Origin: G965220825 sp965220825
GTDB taxonomy: Bacteria > Pseudomonadota > Alphaproteobacteria > UBA828
Length of the DNA stretch: 64,000 bases
Direction of reading: 5' to 3'
NCBI GenBank assembly: GCA_965220825.1
Contig: OZ244839.1
Span: forward strand, 2,852,001-2,916,000
The stretch's first letter is position 1. Each line of letters opens with the position of its first letter. Both the position numbers and the translations under genes were made by a program. Positions 52,239-61,679 of the stretch are shown here, in pieces. The notes under the pieces were generated by a model. It was not told the DNA's origin, made no database searches, and saw only the letters and a program-made list of their open reading frames with translations.

Positions 52239-53384
52239 GTGCCGGACGGGCCTCTCATCGGCGTAAGCCGGACCAGTCTTGCGGGCCTGGATCGGGCCGA
52301 GCTCGCCGACTGCCTCGAGGCGGCGGGCGTTCCGGCGGCGGCCTTGCGGATGCGCACCGCACAGCTCTGGAACTGGATCTACCAGCGCGGCGCCACCCGG
52401 TTCGATGCCATGACGGACGTCGCCCGCCCGCTGCGCGAGACCCTCGCCGAGCGCTACGACCTGGAGCGCCCCGCGATCGCGGCCCATCAGCGCTCGCGGG
52501 ACGGCACGCGGAAGTGGCTTCTGCGGCTCGACGACGGGCGGGAGGTGGAGACCGTCTACATCCCCGAGGAGGATCGCGGCGCCCTCTGCCTCTCTTCCCA
52601 GGTCGGCTGCACGCTGAGCTGCAGCTTCTGCTACACGGGCACCCAGCGCCTCGTGCGCAATCTGGAGGCGCGGGAGATCGTGGCCCAGTTCCTGGTGGCG
52701 CGGGACGCCTGCGGCGAGTGGCCCGCCCGGCGCACGCCCGGCGTCGTGCCGGCGCCCCGGATGCTCTCCAACATCGTGATGATGGGTATGGGCGAGCCGC
52801 TCTTCAACTACGAGAACGTCGCGAAGGCGCTGCGCATCGTGATGGACCCGGAGGGCCTCGCGCTGTCCCGCCGGCGGATCACGCTCTCCACTGCAGGCGT
52901 CGTGCCGCTGATGGAGCGCTGCGGACAAGAGCTCGGCGTACGCCTTGCGGTCTCGCTCCATGCGGTCCGCGACGACCTCAGAAACGAGCTGGTTCCGCTC
53001 AACCGGAAATATCCCATCGCGGCACTGCTGGAGGCCTGCCGGCGCTATCCGGGCGCCCGCAACGCACGGCGCATCACCTTCGAATACACCATGCTGGACG
53101 GCGTGAACGATTCGGTTGCGGACGCGCGCGAGCTCGCACGGCTGATCGCGGGCATTCCCGCGAAGATCAACCTGATTCCATTCAATCCCTGGCCCGGCGC
53201 GCCCTACCGCTGCGCAACGCCGGCGGCCATCGCCCGCTTTGCCGAGGCACTCAATCGGGCGGGTTATGCCGCGCCGGTCCGCGCGCCTCGGGGGCGGGAT
53301 ATCCTGGCCGCCTGCGGGCAGCTCAAATCGGCGAGCGCACCCCGGCGCCGCTCCCAGCGCGCGGCCGCGCCGGCCGCGGCCTGA
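52239..53384 (+). CDS. rlmN: Dual-specificity 23S rRNA/tRNA adenine C2-methyltransferase RlmN
   Basis: Radical-SAM enzyme of 381 residues, methylating A2503 of 23S rRNA and A37 of some tRNAs. The [4Fe-4S] cysteines are C124, C128 and C131 in GCTLSCSFCYTGTQ. MGMGEPLFNYENV, LSTAGVVPLMERC and the C-terminal RGRDILAACGQL with its methyl-carrying cysteine are present. The start is GTG at 52239. Two small membrane-protein genes and argG follow closely. Confidence 0.95.
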   Translation: MPDGPLIGVSRTSLAGLDRAELADCLEAAGVPAAALRMRTAQLWNWIYQRGATRFDAMTDVARPLRETLAERYDLERPAIAAHQRSRDGTRKWLLRLDDGREVETVYIPEEDRGALCLSSQVGCTLSCSFCYTGTQRLVRNLEAREIVAQFLVARDACGEWPARRTPGVVPAPRMLSNIVMMGMGEPLFNYENVAKALRIVMDPEGLALSRRRITLSTAGVVPLMERCGQELGVRLAVSLHAVRDDLRNELVPLNRKYPIAALLEACRRYPGARNARRITFEYTMLDGVNDSVADARELARLIAGIPAKINLIPFNPWPGAPYRCATPAAIARFAEALNRAGYAAPVRAPRGRDILAACGQLKSASAPRRRSQRAAAPAAA

Positions 53385-53395
53385 GGGCGAAGCGC

Positions 53396-53587
53396 ATGCC
53401 GGTCCAGATCGTCGTCGGCCTCGTGCTGGGGGCCGTGGTTTTCTATCCCATGCTCCGCATCTGCCGGCGGGCGGGCCTTCCGCGACCGCTTGCGCTGCTG
53501 GTGTTCATTCCGCTCGTCGGGCCGCTGCTGCTGCTCGGGCTGCTCGCCTTCCTTGTCTGGCCCAACGACCCCATGCCGCGCCGTTGA
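53396..53587 (+). CDS. Small membrane protein, paralogue of the next gene
   Basis: Protein of 63 residues made almost wholly of two hydrophobic helices (IVVGLVLGAVVFYPMLRICR and LALLVFIPLVGPLLLLGLLA) joined by RRAGLPRP. The joint R-x2-x-AGLP and the following IP-x-x-GPL recur in the next gene (FDKAGLPTWWAWLACIPIFG), so the two are related. It lies 11 bp after rlmN and 3 bp before its partner. Function unknown. Confidence 0.65.
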   Translation: MPVQIVVGLVLGAVVFYPMLRICRRAGLPRPLALLVFIPLVGPLLLLGLLAFLVWPNDPMPRR

Positions 53588-53590
53588 GCC

Positions 53591-53967
53591 ATGGTAGGCG
53601 TCCTCCAATATGTCGCCGTCGTCGCCATCGCGACCTGGATGTTCTGGCGCATCTTCGACAAGGCGGGCCTGCCCACCTGGTGGGCCTGGCTCGCCTGCAT
53701 CCCCATCTTCGGCCTTCTCACGCCCATCCATATCGCACTCGGGCTTCTGATCGGCATTCCCGTCGTGATGCTCTGGGTGCTGGCGTTCGCGCGCTGGCCT
53801 GCCCTCGACGGCGCACGGACGGAGGGGTTCGGGCCCGGCTACGAGCCGCCGGCGCCCGCGCTCTTCAAGGGCCGCTTCCGGCGGAGCGTGAAGCCGAGCG
53901 CCCATGCCCGCACCCGGCGCGGCGTTTCGGGGCGGCCCCGGCGCCGCGACAACATTGGGGAGGAGCC

Positions 53968-53971
<4 letters not shown>
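53591..53971 (+). CDS. Small membrane protein with basic C-terminal tail
   Basis: Protein of 126 residues: two to three helices (VLQYVAVVAIATWMFWRIF, WWAWLACIPIFGLLTPIHIA, LGLLIGIPVVMLWVLAF) and a cytosol-like tail very rich in Arg (FKGRFRRSVKPSAHARTRRG). The KAGLP turn and IP-x-x-G after it match the preceding small gene. Its stop overlaps the argG start by ATGA, implying translational coupling with arginine biosynthesis. Function unknown. Confidence 0.65.
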
Positions 53972-55209
<1,238 letters not shown>

Positions 55210-55213
55210 ACGG

Positions 55214-55233
55214 CGGCCGCGTAAGTGCGGCCG
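55214..55233. terminator. Hairpin between convergent argG and the TauA-like gene
   Basis: A perfect 7-bp stem CGGCCGC/GCGGCCG with loop GTAAGT lies 4 nt after the argG stop and 4 nt from the stop of the opposite gene. It could serve both directions; there is no T-tract. Confidence 0.45.
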
Positions 55234-55237
55234 GGCA

Positions 55238-56221
55238 TCATTCCAGAAAGCCCGCGTCGACGGCGTGCGAATAGTCGTCGAGCACGCGGTCCATGAGACC
55301 GGCCGCGGCCATCGTCTCCGCCACGTTCTTGGCCGCCGCCTGGACGCCGCTGCCGAGCCAGCGTTCGCCCTTCTGCGCAGCGACGCTCGGAAAGCCGAAA
55401 TTGGCGATCATGGCAGCGGCCGACTCCCGGTCCATGTCCGACGCATGGGCGATGGTCTCCATATGCGCGGCGGGATCGGCCAGAAAGGCGGCATTGGCCT
55501 CTTCGGTGACCCGCAGGAAGGCGCGCACGAGACCGGGATGTGCGGAGGCGAACTCTTCCGTCACGGCCACGATATCGAAGGTCTCGATCCCGGCGGCTTC
55601 CTGTTCCGCCCCGGTCAAGAGCGGATAGCCGACCTCGCGCATGCGGTCGAGCGCGCCGCCGAAGGCGCAGGCCATGACGACATCGCCTCGGATCAGGGCC
55701 TGGGCGGCATCGGTGGGGTCCATCGGCGCGAGTTCGATCCGGGACGCATCGACACCGAGATGCGCAAGCGTTCGCAGAAGCTTGTAGTGGGTCGCGTTGC
55801 CCACGGGCGAGGCGATCCGCTTGCCCTCGAGTGCGCGCGCATTCTCCGCCGTGATGCCGGAATCCTCGTGCAGGATGCAGAGATCGTTCTCCGCATAGGT
55901 GACGGCGATTCCCACCAGCTTGAGCGGTGCGCCGGCGGTGACGCCGACCACGAACGGCACGAAGCCCTGGCTGTAGGCGATTTGCACGTCGCCCGCCACC
56001 ATGGCCCGGGTCATCTCGTTGCCGTTCGCAAACGCCCGCCAGGTGACGGGCTGGCCGAGCGCCGTGTCGTAGGTCCGCTCATGCTGCGCCACCTGGTTGG
56101 CCGTGGGCCATTCCAGAAAATACGCCACCGTGGTGGTATCGCCGTGATCGGAAAGCGCCGCCGACGAGAAGCCCGCAAGCGCCGCGCATCCCGCAACGGC
56201 GGACAAAATCCTTCGCAGCAT
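55238..56221 (-). CDS. Orphan TauA-like ABC substrate-binding protein
   Basis: Periplasmic type II binding protein of 327 residues with a signal peptide (to about residue 24). The N-lobe shows VAYFLEWPTANQVAQ and VQIAYSQGFVPFVVGVTAGA, then IASPVGNATHYKLLRTLAHL and VVMACAFGGALDRMREVGYP, the layout of taurine/sulfonate/nitrate-type proteins. Taurine is the nearest guess. No permease or ATPase gene adjoins: argG lies on one side and an IS-derived remnant on the other. Confidence 0.8.
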   Translation of the reverse strand: MLRRILSAVAGCAALAGFSSAALSDHGDTTTVAYFLEWPTANQVAQHERTYDTALGQPVTWRAFANGNEMTRAMVAGDVQIAYSQGFVPFVVGVTAGAPLKLVGIAVTYAENDLCILHEDSGITAENARALEGKRIASPVGNATHYKLLRTLAHLGVDASRIELAPMDPTDAAQALIRGDVVMACAFGGALDRMREVGYPLLTGAEQEAAGIETFDIVAVTEEFASAHPGLVRAFLRVTEEANAAFLADPAAHMETIAHASDMDRESAAAMIANFGFPSVAAQKGERWLGSGVQAAAKNVAETMAAAGLMDRVLDDYSHAVDAGFLE

Positions 56222-56317
56222 CGCCGCCAATCCCCCCAATCCGAGCGCGGGCTTCACCGTGGCGCTGCGACAAGACACTACGCCCGCGCCTGGCTTGCGG
56301 CAATTGGATGGCCTCGT

Positions 56318-56647
56318 TCAGGACGTTTGAGACGCTGGGGTTTCTTCGACCGTCAGGTTGGCAAGGCATTCGGCCGGGGTTTGTCCACCAAGGGCCTGGT
56401 TGGGTCTGATGGTATTGAACGCGTCGATCTGGATGGCGTTGACGGGGAAGGGCATGTCGGCATGGAGCTTGTCGAGGTGTGCGCTGGAACCCGTGGCTCC
56501 GGTGGGGGCCACCTCATCCGGTGAGCCGGCGTTATGGCGGGTCGCGCCTCGCCCCTTTTTTCGGTGCGCGGGTCTCCAGGCCCGCATGTTTTTGTTTTTC
56601 GAGAAGAAAAAATGCGGGCCTGGAGACCCGCGCACCAAACCCATCAT
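56318..56647 (-). pseudogene. 109-codon remnant transposase frame within copy B
   Basis: The frame starts at the original transposase start context, with GCGGAGACCCC directly before the ATG. It reads through the palindrome (NMRAWRPAHRKK), then rejoins transposase sequence as LDKLHADMPFPVNAIQID and ends with FNTIRPNQALGGQTPAE. The HTH region, the first catalytic Asp and the Glu are gone, so it cannot be an active transposase. It stayed open in one frame, which might be chance. Confidence 0.6.
56563..56636. repeat. 25-bp perfect inverted repeat inside copy B
   Basis: 56563-56587 is the exact complement of 56612-56636, with a 24-nt T-rich/A-rich loop. The sequence is essentially the same palindrome as at 919-1000, at the equivalent place in the element. 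Confidence 0.9.
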
Positions 56648-56762
56648 GGGGTCTCCGAAGCTTGTTCACACCACCCGCTTCGGAGATCCCCAATCTCGTT
56701 TCAAGAGACGCGTCTCACACCTGTCTGAACTTGCACATTAGACGTGGTGCCCGTGGTGCCGC

Positions 56763-58025
56763 TCATCCACGTTCCCAGAGCATCTTGACGGGCATCGCGA
56801 ACAGCCCGGGCGCCGTCCTCTGAATGCGCTCGCCGTCATGAAGGACGATACCGCAGGCGAACCGGTCGCCCATGACCTCCTGGAGCCGGCGCAGCCCACG
56901 GAAGTCCCGGGGATGGACCGTTGCCGACGCCTTCACTTCTATCCCGACAACCGCGCCCGGAGAGCGCTCCAGGACCAGATCGATCTCGACGCCGTCCTTG
57001 TCGCGATAGTGGGTGACGTCCATCCATTCGCCGAAGAGGGCGATGGCCTTGGCGATTTCCCCATACACGAAACTCTCCAGTAGCGGTCCGAGCTTCCGGC
57101 GGCCACGCTCAATGTCCGCGGCGCCGGTCCGGAGAAGTGCCGCAAGCAGCCCGGAATCCGGAAAATGAAGCTTGGGCGTTTTGACAAGCCGCTTCAGCCG
57201 GCTGCCATGCCAGGCACGGACGCGGCGGATGAGAAACATGTGCTCCAGCAGCACCAGCCAGCGATCCACGGTCTTGCCGTCGACGCCGAGGCGCGCGCCA
57301 AGGCCGGACATGTTGAGCAGTTGGCCTGCCGACAGGGCCGCATGGTCGATCAAGCGCGCCATTTCGTCGCGCTTTCCGACAGGCGCGATATCGGAGACGT
57401 CGCGCTCGGCGAGCGCCCGCGCATAGGCACGCAGCCAGGCGCGCCGCCGCCCCGGCGCGATGCGGGCCAGCGCCGCCGGATAGCCGCCGGAAAGGACTCG
57501 TCCGACGAGATCCGCCGTCGGGCCCGTCTCCTCGAATGCGGGAAAGTCGACGGCAAAGGCTCGCTCGAGAAAGCGCGGCGGGGCAGTACCGGCGATTTCC
57601 GCTTGGGAAAACGGCAGAAGCTCGACGGTCTCCACGCGCCCGGCCAGCGAATCAGGAGAAACCGCACTTCTGAACAGATCGACCGAGCCGGTGATCAGAT
57701 AGCATCCGGGATCGGGATGTTCGTCGACATCCTTCTTGAGCGCCAGGATCAGGTTCGGCGCGCGCTGGATTTCATCGATCACCGCATGTCGCAGGCCGCG
57801 GACGAAGCCCGCAGGATCGTCCTCGGCGAACCGCCGGGACTGCTCGTCGTCCAACGAGACGAAGCGACGGCCTTCACCTTCGGCGATGTGCCGGGCAAGG
57901 GTGGTCTTGCCCGACTGACGCGGCCCCACGAGGGCGACGATACGGGTATCCGCGAGCGCCAGGCGAACGGCAGCTTCGGCGTGCCGCGTCACGTAGGTGT
58001 CAGCAGGGATCGTCCGTTCTGGCAT
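56763..58025 (-). CDS. AAA-type ATPase with DUF4143 C-terminal domain
   Basis: Protein of 420 residues. Walker A is VGPRQSGKTTLARH at residues 33-46, Walker B is AVIDEIQRAPNL near 81-92, and a sensor-like YLITGSVDLF follows. The C-terminal DUF4143 part contains DGVEIDLVLE and GIEVKAS near residues 345-375, an acidic-x-Glu-x-Lys arrangement like a PD-(D/E)xK nuclease fold. Family members are scattered in accessory DNA and have no agreed role. ATG at 58025. Three direct repeats lie directly upstream, and the gene is divergent from another ATPase gene. Confidence 0.85.
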   Translation of the reverse strand: MPERTIPADTYVTRHAEAAVRLALADTRIVALVGPRQSGKTTLARHIAEGEGRRFVSLDDEQSRRFAEDDPAGFVRGLRHAVIDEIQRAPNLILALKKDVDEHPDPGCYLITGSVDLFRSAVSPDSLAGRVETVELLPFSQAEIAGTAPPRFLERAFAVDFPAFEETGPTADLVGRVLSGGYPAALARIAPGRRRAWLRAYARALAERDVSDIAPVGKRDEMARLIDHAALSAGQLLNMSGLGARLGVDGKTVDRWLVLLEHMFLIRRVRAWHGSRLKRLVKTPKLHFPDSGLLAALLRTGAADIERGRRKLGPLLESFVYGEIAKAIALFGEWMDVTHYRDKDGVEIDLVLERSPGAVVGIEVKASATVHPRDFRGLRRLQEVMGDRFACGIVLHDGERIQRTAPGLFAMPVKMLWERG

Positions 58026-58031
58026 GGTGTT

Positions 58032-58093
58032 CCGTCCGATTCGGAATCATAGCCCGTCCAATACGGATTCACCATCCGTCTATTTCGGAATAT
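58032..58093 (-). promoter_or_regulatory. Three-unit direct-repeat operator upstream of the DUF4143 ATPase
   Basis: CCGTCCGATTCGGAATCA (58032), CCGTCCAATACGGATTCA (58054) and CCGTCTATTTCGGAATAT (58076) are similar 18-mers spaced exactly 22 nt apart, about two DNA turns. Each has an internal dyad around CGG (GATTC-G-GAATC in the first). A weaker fourth unit at 58010 (TCGTCCGTTCTGGCATGG) falls at the same period and overlaps the start codon. The geometry fits cooperative binding of a regulator on one DNA face. AATATA at 58089-58094 could supply a -10 for the minus strand. Confidence 0.6.
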
Positions 58094-58292
58094 ACCGTCG
58101 TTCTGGGCGGCAGTCACCGTTCGATTCGCGGCGTCTGGCGCACACTCTGATACGCCACCCGCCGCCGCGGCCGTTCTTGACCGAGAGCCGCGCGATGGTT
58201 GGTAATTCGGCCGGGCGCCGTTGGGAGTTCCGTCGGTCGCGCCGTGGGCTTGCGTGGCGGCGTCGCGTTCTGCAGTTCGGGGGGCGGTGGCG

Positions 58293-59654
58293 ATGCTGAG
58301 GCGGCTGAGTGTGCGCAATTTCAAGAGTTGGCCGGCGTTGGACGTCGATTTCGGCCGGATCACCGTCCTCTATGGCGAGAATTCATCCGGCAAGTCCGGC
58401 CTTGCGCAGTTCCTGCTGATGCTGAAGCAGACCAGGGAGGCCGCCGAAGGGGAGCAGACGCTCGCCTTGAACGGCCCCTTCGTCCGGCTGGGGGCCGCGC
58501 GGGACGTCATTCATGGCCATGACGAAAGCCGGGCGCTCGGATTCGATCTCCGCTTCGCGCACGGCTCCGCGTTCCGCATCGACGATCCCTCAGGGGAGGG
58601 CGGGCGCCGGATCGCTTCGTCGACCATTCTTTCCGTCGGCGCGGAAGCGGAGGTCTATGACGGTGCGTTCCGCTGCCGGGCGCTGACCCATAGCGTCGGC
58701 AACGCCCATTTCCGCTTGCAGCGCCAGGGAGCGGCGGACGGGGCTTTCGACCTTGCGGCCGAGACGCCCGGCTCCGATTTCGCCTTCATCCCGAAGGCCG
58801 GGCGGCCCCGGCGGCTCCCCGGCCCGGTCAGCACATACCGCTTCCCCGACGCGGCGCGGACACGGTTCCGAAACAGCGGGTTTCTCGCCGATCTCGAAGC
58901 CGCGTTCGAGGAGGCGCTGGACAGTCTCTACCACCTCGGTCCGCTGCGGGAGCGCCCCCCGCGCGACCATCCGTGGGACGGGTCGCGGCCGGCCCATGTG
59001 GGGGAGAACGGCGAGCGCACGATCGATGCGATCCTCGCGATGGATGACGCGGGCGAGACGCAGAACGTAAAACCCAGGGGGCGCCGCCGGCCCGTCTCCC
59101 AGCTGGTCGCGCACTGGCTGCGGGAGCTGGGTCTTGCCGAAGAGTTCCGGGTGGTGGAGACCGCGCCGGGATCCAACCGCTGGCAGGTGCGGGTGCGGAC
59201 GCCCGGGAGCGCCGCCGAGGTCGCGCTCTCGGATGTGGGGCTCGGCGTTGCCCATGTGCTGCCCGTGATCACGCTCCTTCACCAAGTGCCCGAGGGCGCG
59301 ACCGTCATTCTCGAGCAGCCCGAGCTCCATCTCCACCCGATGGCGCAGTCCGCGCTCGCCGACGTGATCGTTCATGCGGCGTGCCGTCGCCGGGTGCAGG
59401 TCGTCTTCGAGAGCTACTCGGAGCGTCTCCTCGTCCGCCTCCAACGGCGCATCGCCGAGGGATGGGTCGCAGCGCGGGACGTGGCCCTCTATCACTGCCG
59501 CACCGAGAACGGCGCCTCCGCCATCGAGGCGCTGGAGCTCGGCAAGCTCGGCGAACTCCGCACCTGGCCGACCAATTTCATGGGCGACACCTTCACGGAC
59601 AGCATGAAAACGGCGGTCGTACGCATGCTTCCCGGGAGACGCGCCGCCGGATGA
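58293..59654 (+). CDS. AAA ATPase of the DUF3696 / ABC-like (OLD-type) group
   Basis: Protein of 453 residues. The N-terminus LRRLSVRNFKSWPALDVDFG and Walker A LYGENSSGKSGL (residues 27-38) are typical of SMC/RecF-like ATPases. The C-terminal half has SDVGLGVAHVLPVITLLHQV, a signature-type helix, and Walker B ATVILEQPELHLHPMAQSAL. The last part, VFESYSERLLVRLQRRIAEG through WPTNFMGDTFTDS, fits DUF3696. Relatives occur as lone genes or beside nuclease genes in defence-like settings; no nuclease partner is visible here. ATG at 58293; GTG at 58287 is also possible. Confidence 0.85.
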   Translation: MLRRLSVRNFKSWPALDVDFGRITVLYGENSSGKSGLAQFLLMLKQTREAAEGEQTLALNGPFVRLGAARDVIHGHDESRALGFDLRFAHGSAFRIDDPSGEGGRRIASSTILSVGAEAEVYDGAFRCRALTHSVGNAHFRLQRQGAADGAFDLAAETPGSDFAFIPKAGRPRRLPGPVSTYRFPDAARTRFRNSGFLADLEAAFEEALDSLYHLGPLRERPPRDHPWDGSRPAHVGENGERTIDAILAMDDAGETQNVKPRGRRRPVSQLVAHWLRELGLAEEFRVVETAPGSNRWQVRVRTPGSAAEVALSDVGLGVAHVLPVITLLHQVPEGATVILEQPELHLHPMAQSALADVIVHAACRRRVQVVFESYSERLLVRLQRRIAEGWVAARDVALYHCRTENGASAIEALELGKLGELRTWPTNFMGDTFTDSMKTAVVRMLPGRRAAG

Positions 59655-59796
59655 AGCGGCGGCCCGGAGCCGCCGCCCATCGCCGTGTTCCATCCAACGT
59701 TTCGGGGATGCGCTTCTCCCCGACGGCGGTCCCGCTTTTTGGGCCGGGTCGGCACGCGCATAATGGGCTTCGTACGTGCACGGAGGAGGCGATGCG

Positions 59797-61239
59797 ATGA
59801 CCAAGGCGGGAGAGCTTTGCCGCATGGACGCGGCGACGATCGCGGCCAAGGTGCGGAGCGAGGAAGTGTCGGCCGTGGAGGTCGCCGAGGCGGTCCTCGG
59901 CCATATGGAGCGGGTGGAGCCCCATCTGCATGCCTTCTGCACGCCGGCGCCGGACTTCGCCCGCGCCGCCGCCGCCGCCGTGGACGCGCGCATTGCGACA
60001 GGGGAGGACCCGGGCCCGCTTGCCGGCGTGCCGGTCGGTGTGAAGGACCTGGTCTGTACCCAAGACATGCGCACCGTCTCCGGTTCCGTGGCCTATGAGA
60101 ACTTCACACCCGAAGAGGACGATATCGTCGTCGAGCGGCTGAAGGCGGCGGGCGCCGTCCTCCTCGGCAAGACCAACGTTCCCGAGTTCGGCTATAGCGG
60201 GGCGAGCCACAACGCCCTCTTCGAAGCGACCCGCAATCCCTGGAACCTGGAGCGCACGCCGGGCGGCTCAAGCGCGGGCTCGGGCGCGGCGGTGGCCGCC
60301 GGGATGGGGCCGCTCGCCATCGGCAGCGACGGCGGCGGGTCTGTGCGCATCCCCGCCTCCTTCTGCGGGCTCGTGGGCGTCAAGGCCTCCATGGGGCGGG
60401 TGCCGCTCTATCCCGGCTGCCGCGACGAGCGCTATCCCGGCGTATCGAGCTGGGAGAGCCTGGAGCATATCGGCCCCATGACGCGGACCGTCGCCGACGC
60501 CGCACGCATGCTCTCGGTCATGGCCGGCCCCGACGACCGGGACCGCCACTCTCTGCCGGCCGCCGACTTCGACTGGATCGCAAGCGCCGCCGGCGATCTG
60601 AAAGGCTGCCGCGTGGCTTACAGCGCGGACTGGGGCTATGCCGCCGTCGACCCCGAGGTGCGCCGCATCGTGGGCGAGGCCGTCGCCGTCTTCGAGCGCG
60701 AACTCGGCTGTATCGTGGAGGAAGCCGACCCCGGCTGGGAGGACCCTTATGGCGCGTTCTGGGGCCTGGTGGCGCTGGAGACCGACCTCGCAGGCATGCG
60801 TGGGCTGGTGGCCGAACACCGGGCGCGGATGACGCCCCATCTGGTGGATTTCCTCGAGCGGCCGTGGACGGCGGAAGAGCTCACCGGTTCGGTGATGGCG
60901 CGGAAGGCCGTGGTCAACAAGATGTGGCGGTTCATGCGCAACTACGACTTCCTGCTGACGCCGACGCTCGCCTGTCCGCCCTTCGGCCTCTGCGTCCAGG
61001 GGCCGGAGATCATCGAGGGCCGTCTGGTCCCGCCCTTCGCCTGGCTGGCCTTTACCTTCCCCATGAACATGACGGGCCAGCCGGCGGCGAGCGTGCCCGC
61101 GGGCTGGACCGGGGACGGGCTCCCCGTCGGCCTGCAGATCGTCGGCCGGCATCTGGACGACCCCATGGTGCTGCGTGCCGCCGCCGCCTTCGAAGCCGCA
61201 CGGCCCTGGGCGGACCGCTGGCCGCCGCTGGTCGCCTGA
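59797..61239 (+). CDS. Amidase-signature hydrolase (second, stand-alone)
   Basis: Protein of 480 residues. The triad is K83 in GVPVGVKDL, S158 in RTPGGSSAGSGAAVAAG and S182 in GSDGGGSVRIPAS. GKTNVPEFGYSGASHN and FPMNMTGQPAASVPAGW are standard. ATG at 59797 is chosen because GGAGGAGG lies seven bases upstream; an in-frame ATG at 59776 precedes that site. It is only distantly similar to the amidase at 34730-36157 and is not beside a transporter, so the substrate is unknown. Confidence 0.88.
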   Translation: MTKAGELCRMDAATIAAKVRSEEVSAVEVAEAVLGHMERVEPHLHAFCTPAPDFARAAAAAVDARIATGEDPGPLAGVPVGVKDLVCTQDMRTVSGSVAYENFTPEEDDIVVERLKAAGAVLLGKTNVPEFGYSGASHNALFEATRNPWNLERTPGGSSAGSGAAVAAGMGPLAIGSDGGGSVRIPASFCGLVGVKASMGRVPLYPGCRDERYPGVSSWESLEHIGPMTRTVADAARMLSVMAGPDDRDRHSLPAADFDWIASAAGDLKGCRVAYSADWGYAAVDPEVRRIVGEAVAVFERELGCIVEEADPGWEDPYGAFWGLVALETDLAGMRGLVAEHRARMTPHLVDFLERPWTAEELTGSVMARKAVVNKMWRFMRNYDFLLTPTLACPPFGLCVQGPEIIEGRLVPPFAWLAFTFPMNMTGQPAASVPAGWTGDGLPVGLQIVGRHLDDPMVLRAAAAFEAARPWADRWPPLVA

Positions 61240-61249
61240 GGAGGGTGCG

Positions 61250-61669
61250 TCAGAGCAGGCCCAGCTCCCGAAGCTCGGCCGCCATCTCGGGCGGGAAGCC
61301 GTAATCGCCCGCATCCGCCGTTCCCACGGGGCCGAGGTCGCGCGGCGCATCGGCCGCGTCCAGATAGCGCCAGCCCTGATGGGGCCGCCGGCGCACCGGG
61401 TCGGTCGCGATCAGCTCCCGGTCCAACAGGATCGCGCATTTCACGGTTTTCGAGTCCGCCGTCTTGTGGCGGTCGAAGCCCAGAATGCGCTGGCGCACGC
61501 GGATGCGGTGGCGGATCACCCAATAGAGCGAGCCGCCCGCCAGAATCTCCGCCGCGCGGCGCGGCGTGAAGCGGGTTACGTGGACCAGGCGTTGGCGCGC
61601 CGCCTGCACCGCCTGCAGGTGGGCGGTGCTCTCGATGCCGACCGCGAGCTTCAGCAGATGAAGCGCCAC
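61250..61669 (-). CDS. DUF1489-family protein
   Basis: Protein of 139 residues, near the usual length. Diagnostic segments are LHLLKLAVGIES at the N-terminus, VTRFTPRRAAEILAGGSLYW, and VIRHRIRVRQRILGFDRH. The family is nearly confined to alphaproteobacteria and its function is unknown. The start is GTG, 10 bp after the enoyl-CoA hydratase stop, so it may be read as the tail of the liu genes. It converges with the amidase gene. Confidence 0.85.
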   Translation of the reverse strand: MALHLLKLAVGIESTAHLQAVQAARQRLVHVTRFTPRRAAEILAGGSLYWVIRHRIRVRQRILGFDRHKTADSKTVKCAILLDRELIATDPVRRRPHQGWRYLDAADAPRDLGPVGTADAGDYGFPPEMAAELRELGLL

Positions 61670-61679
61670 GGCGTCGCTC

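Larger units (their letters stand above)
56309..56737 (-). mobile_element. MITE-like, internally deleted IS481-family derivative (copy B)
   Basis: The 429-bp element has the same ends as the intact IS. TGGCCTCGTTCAGGACGTTT at the left and the minus-strand TGTGCAAGTTCAGACAGGT at the right match the two terminal repeats. The flanks TTGGA and TTAGA form a near-perfect 5-bp target duplication. It retains the IS left end with the RBS hairpin, then the palindrome (56563-56636), a short transposase segment around the second catalytic Asp, and the last 110 or so bases. The same breakpoints occur in copy A, so both descend from one deleted ancestor. Confidence 0.85.

Noticed and set aside
58010..58093. 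Phased repeats as a CRISPR array
   Set aside because: Repeat-plus-spacer unit is only 22 nt, the units are imperfect, and no cas gene is nearby; an operator fits better.
56763..59654. A named anti-phage system such as Septu or Gabija
   Set aside because: The DUF3696 ATPase lacks an adjacent HNH or UvrD-like partner, and the DUF4143 gene is divergent rather than in the same operon.
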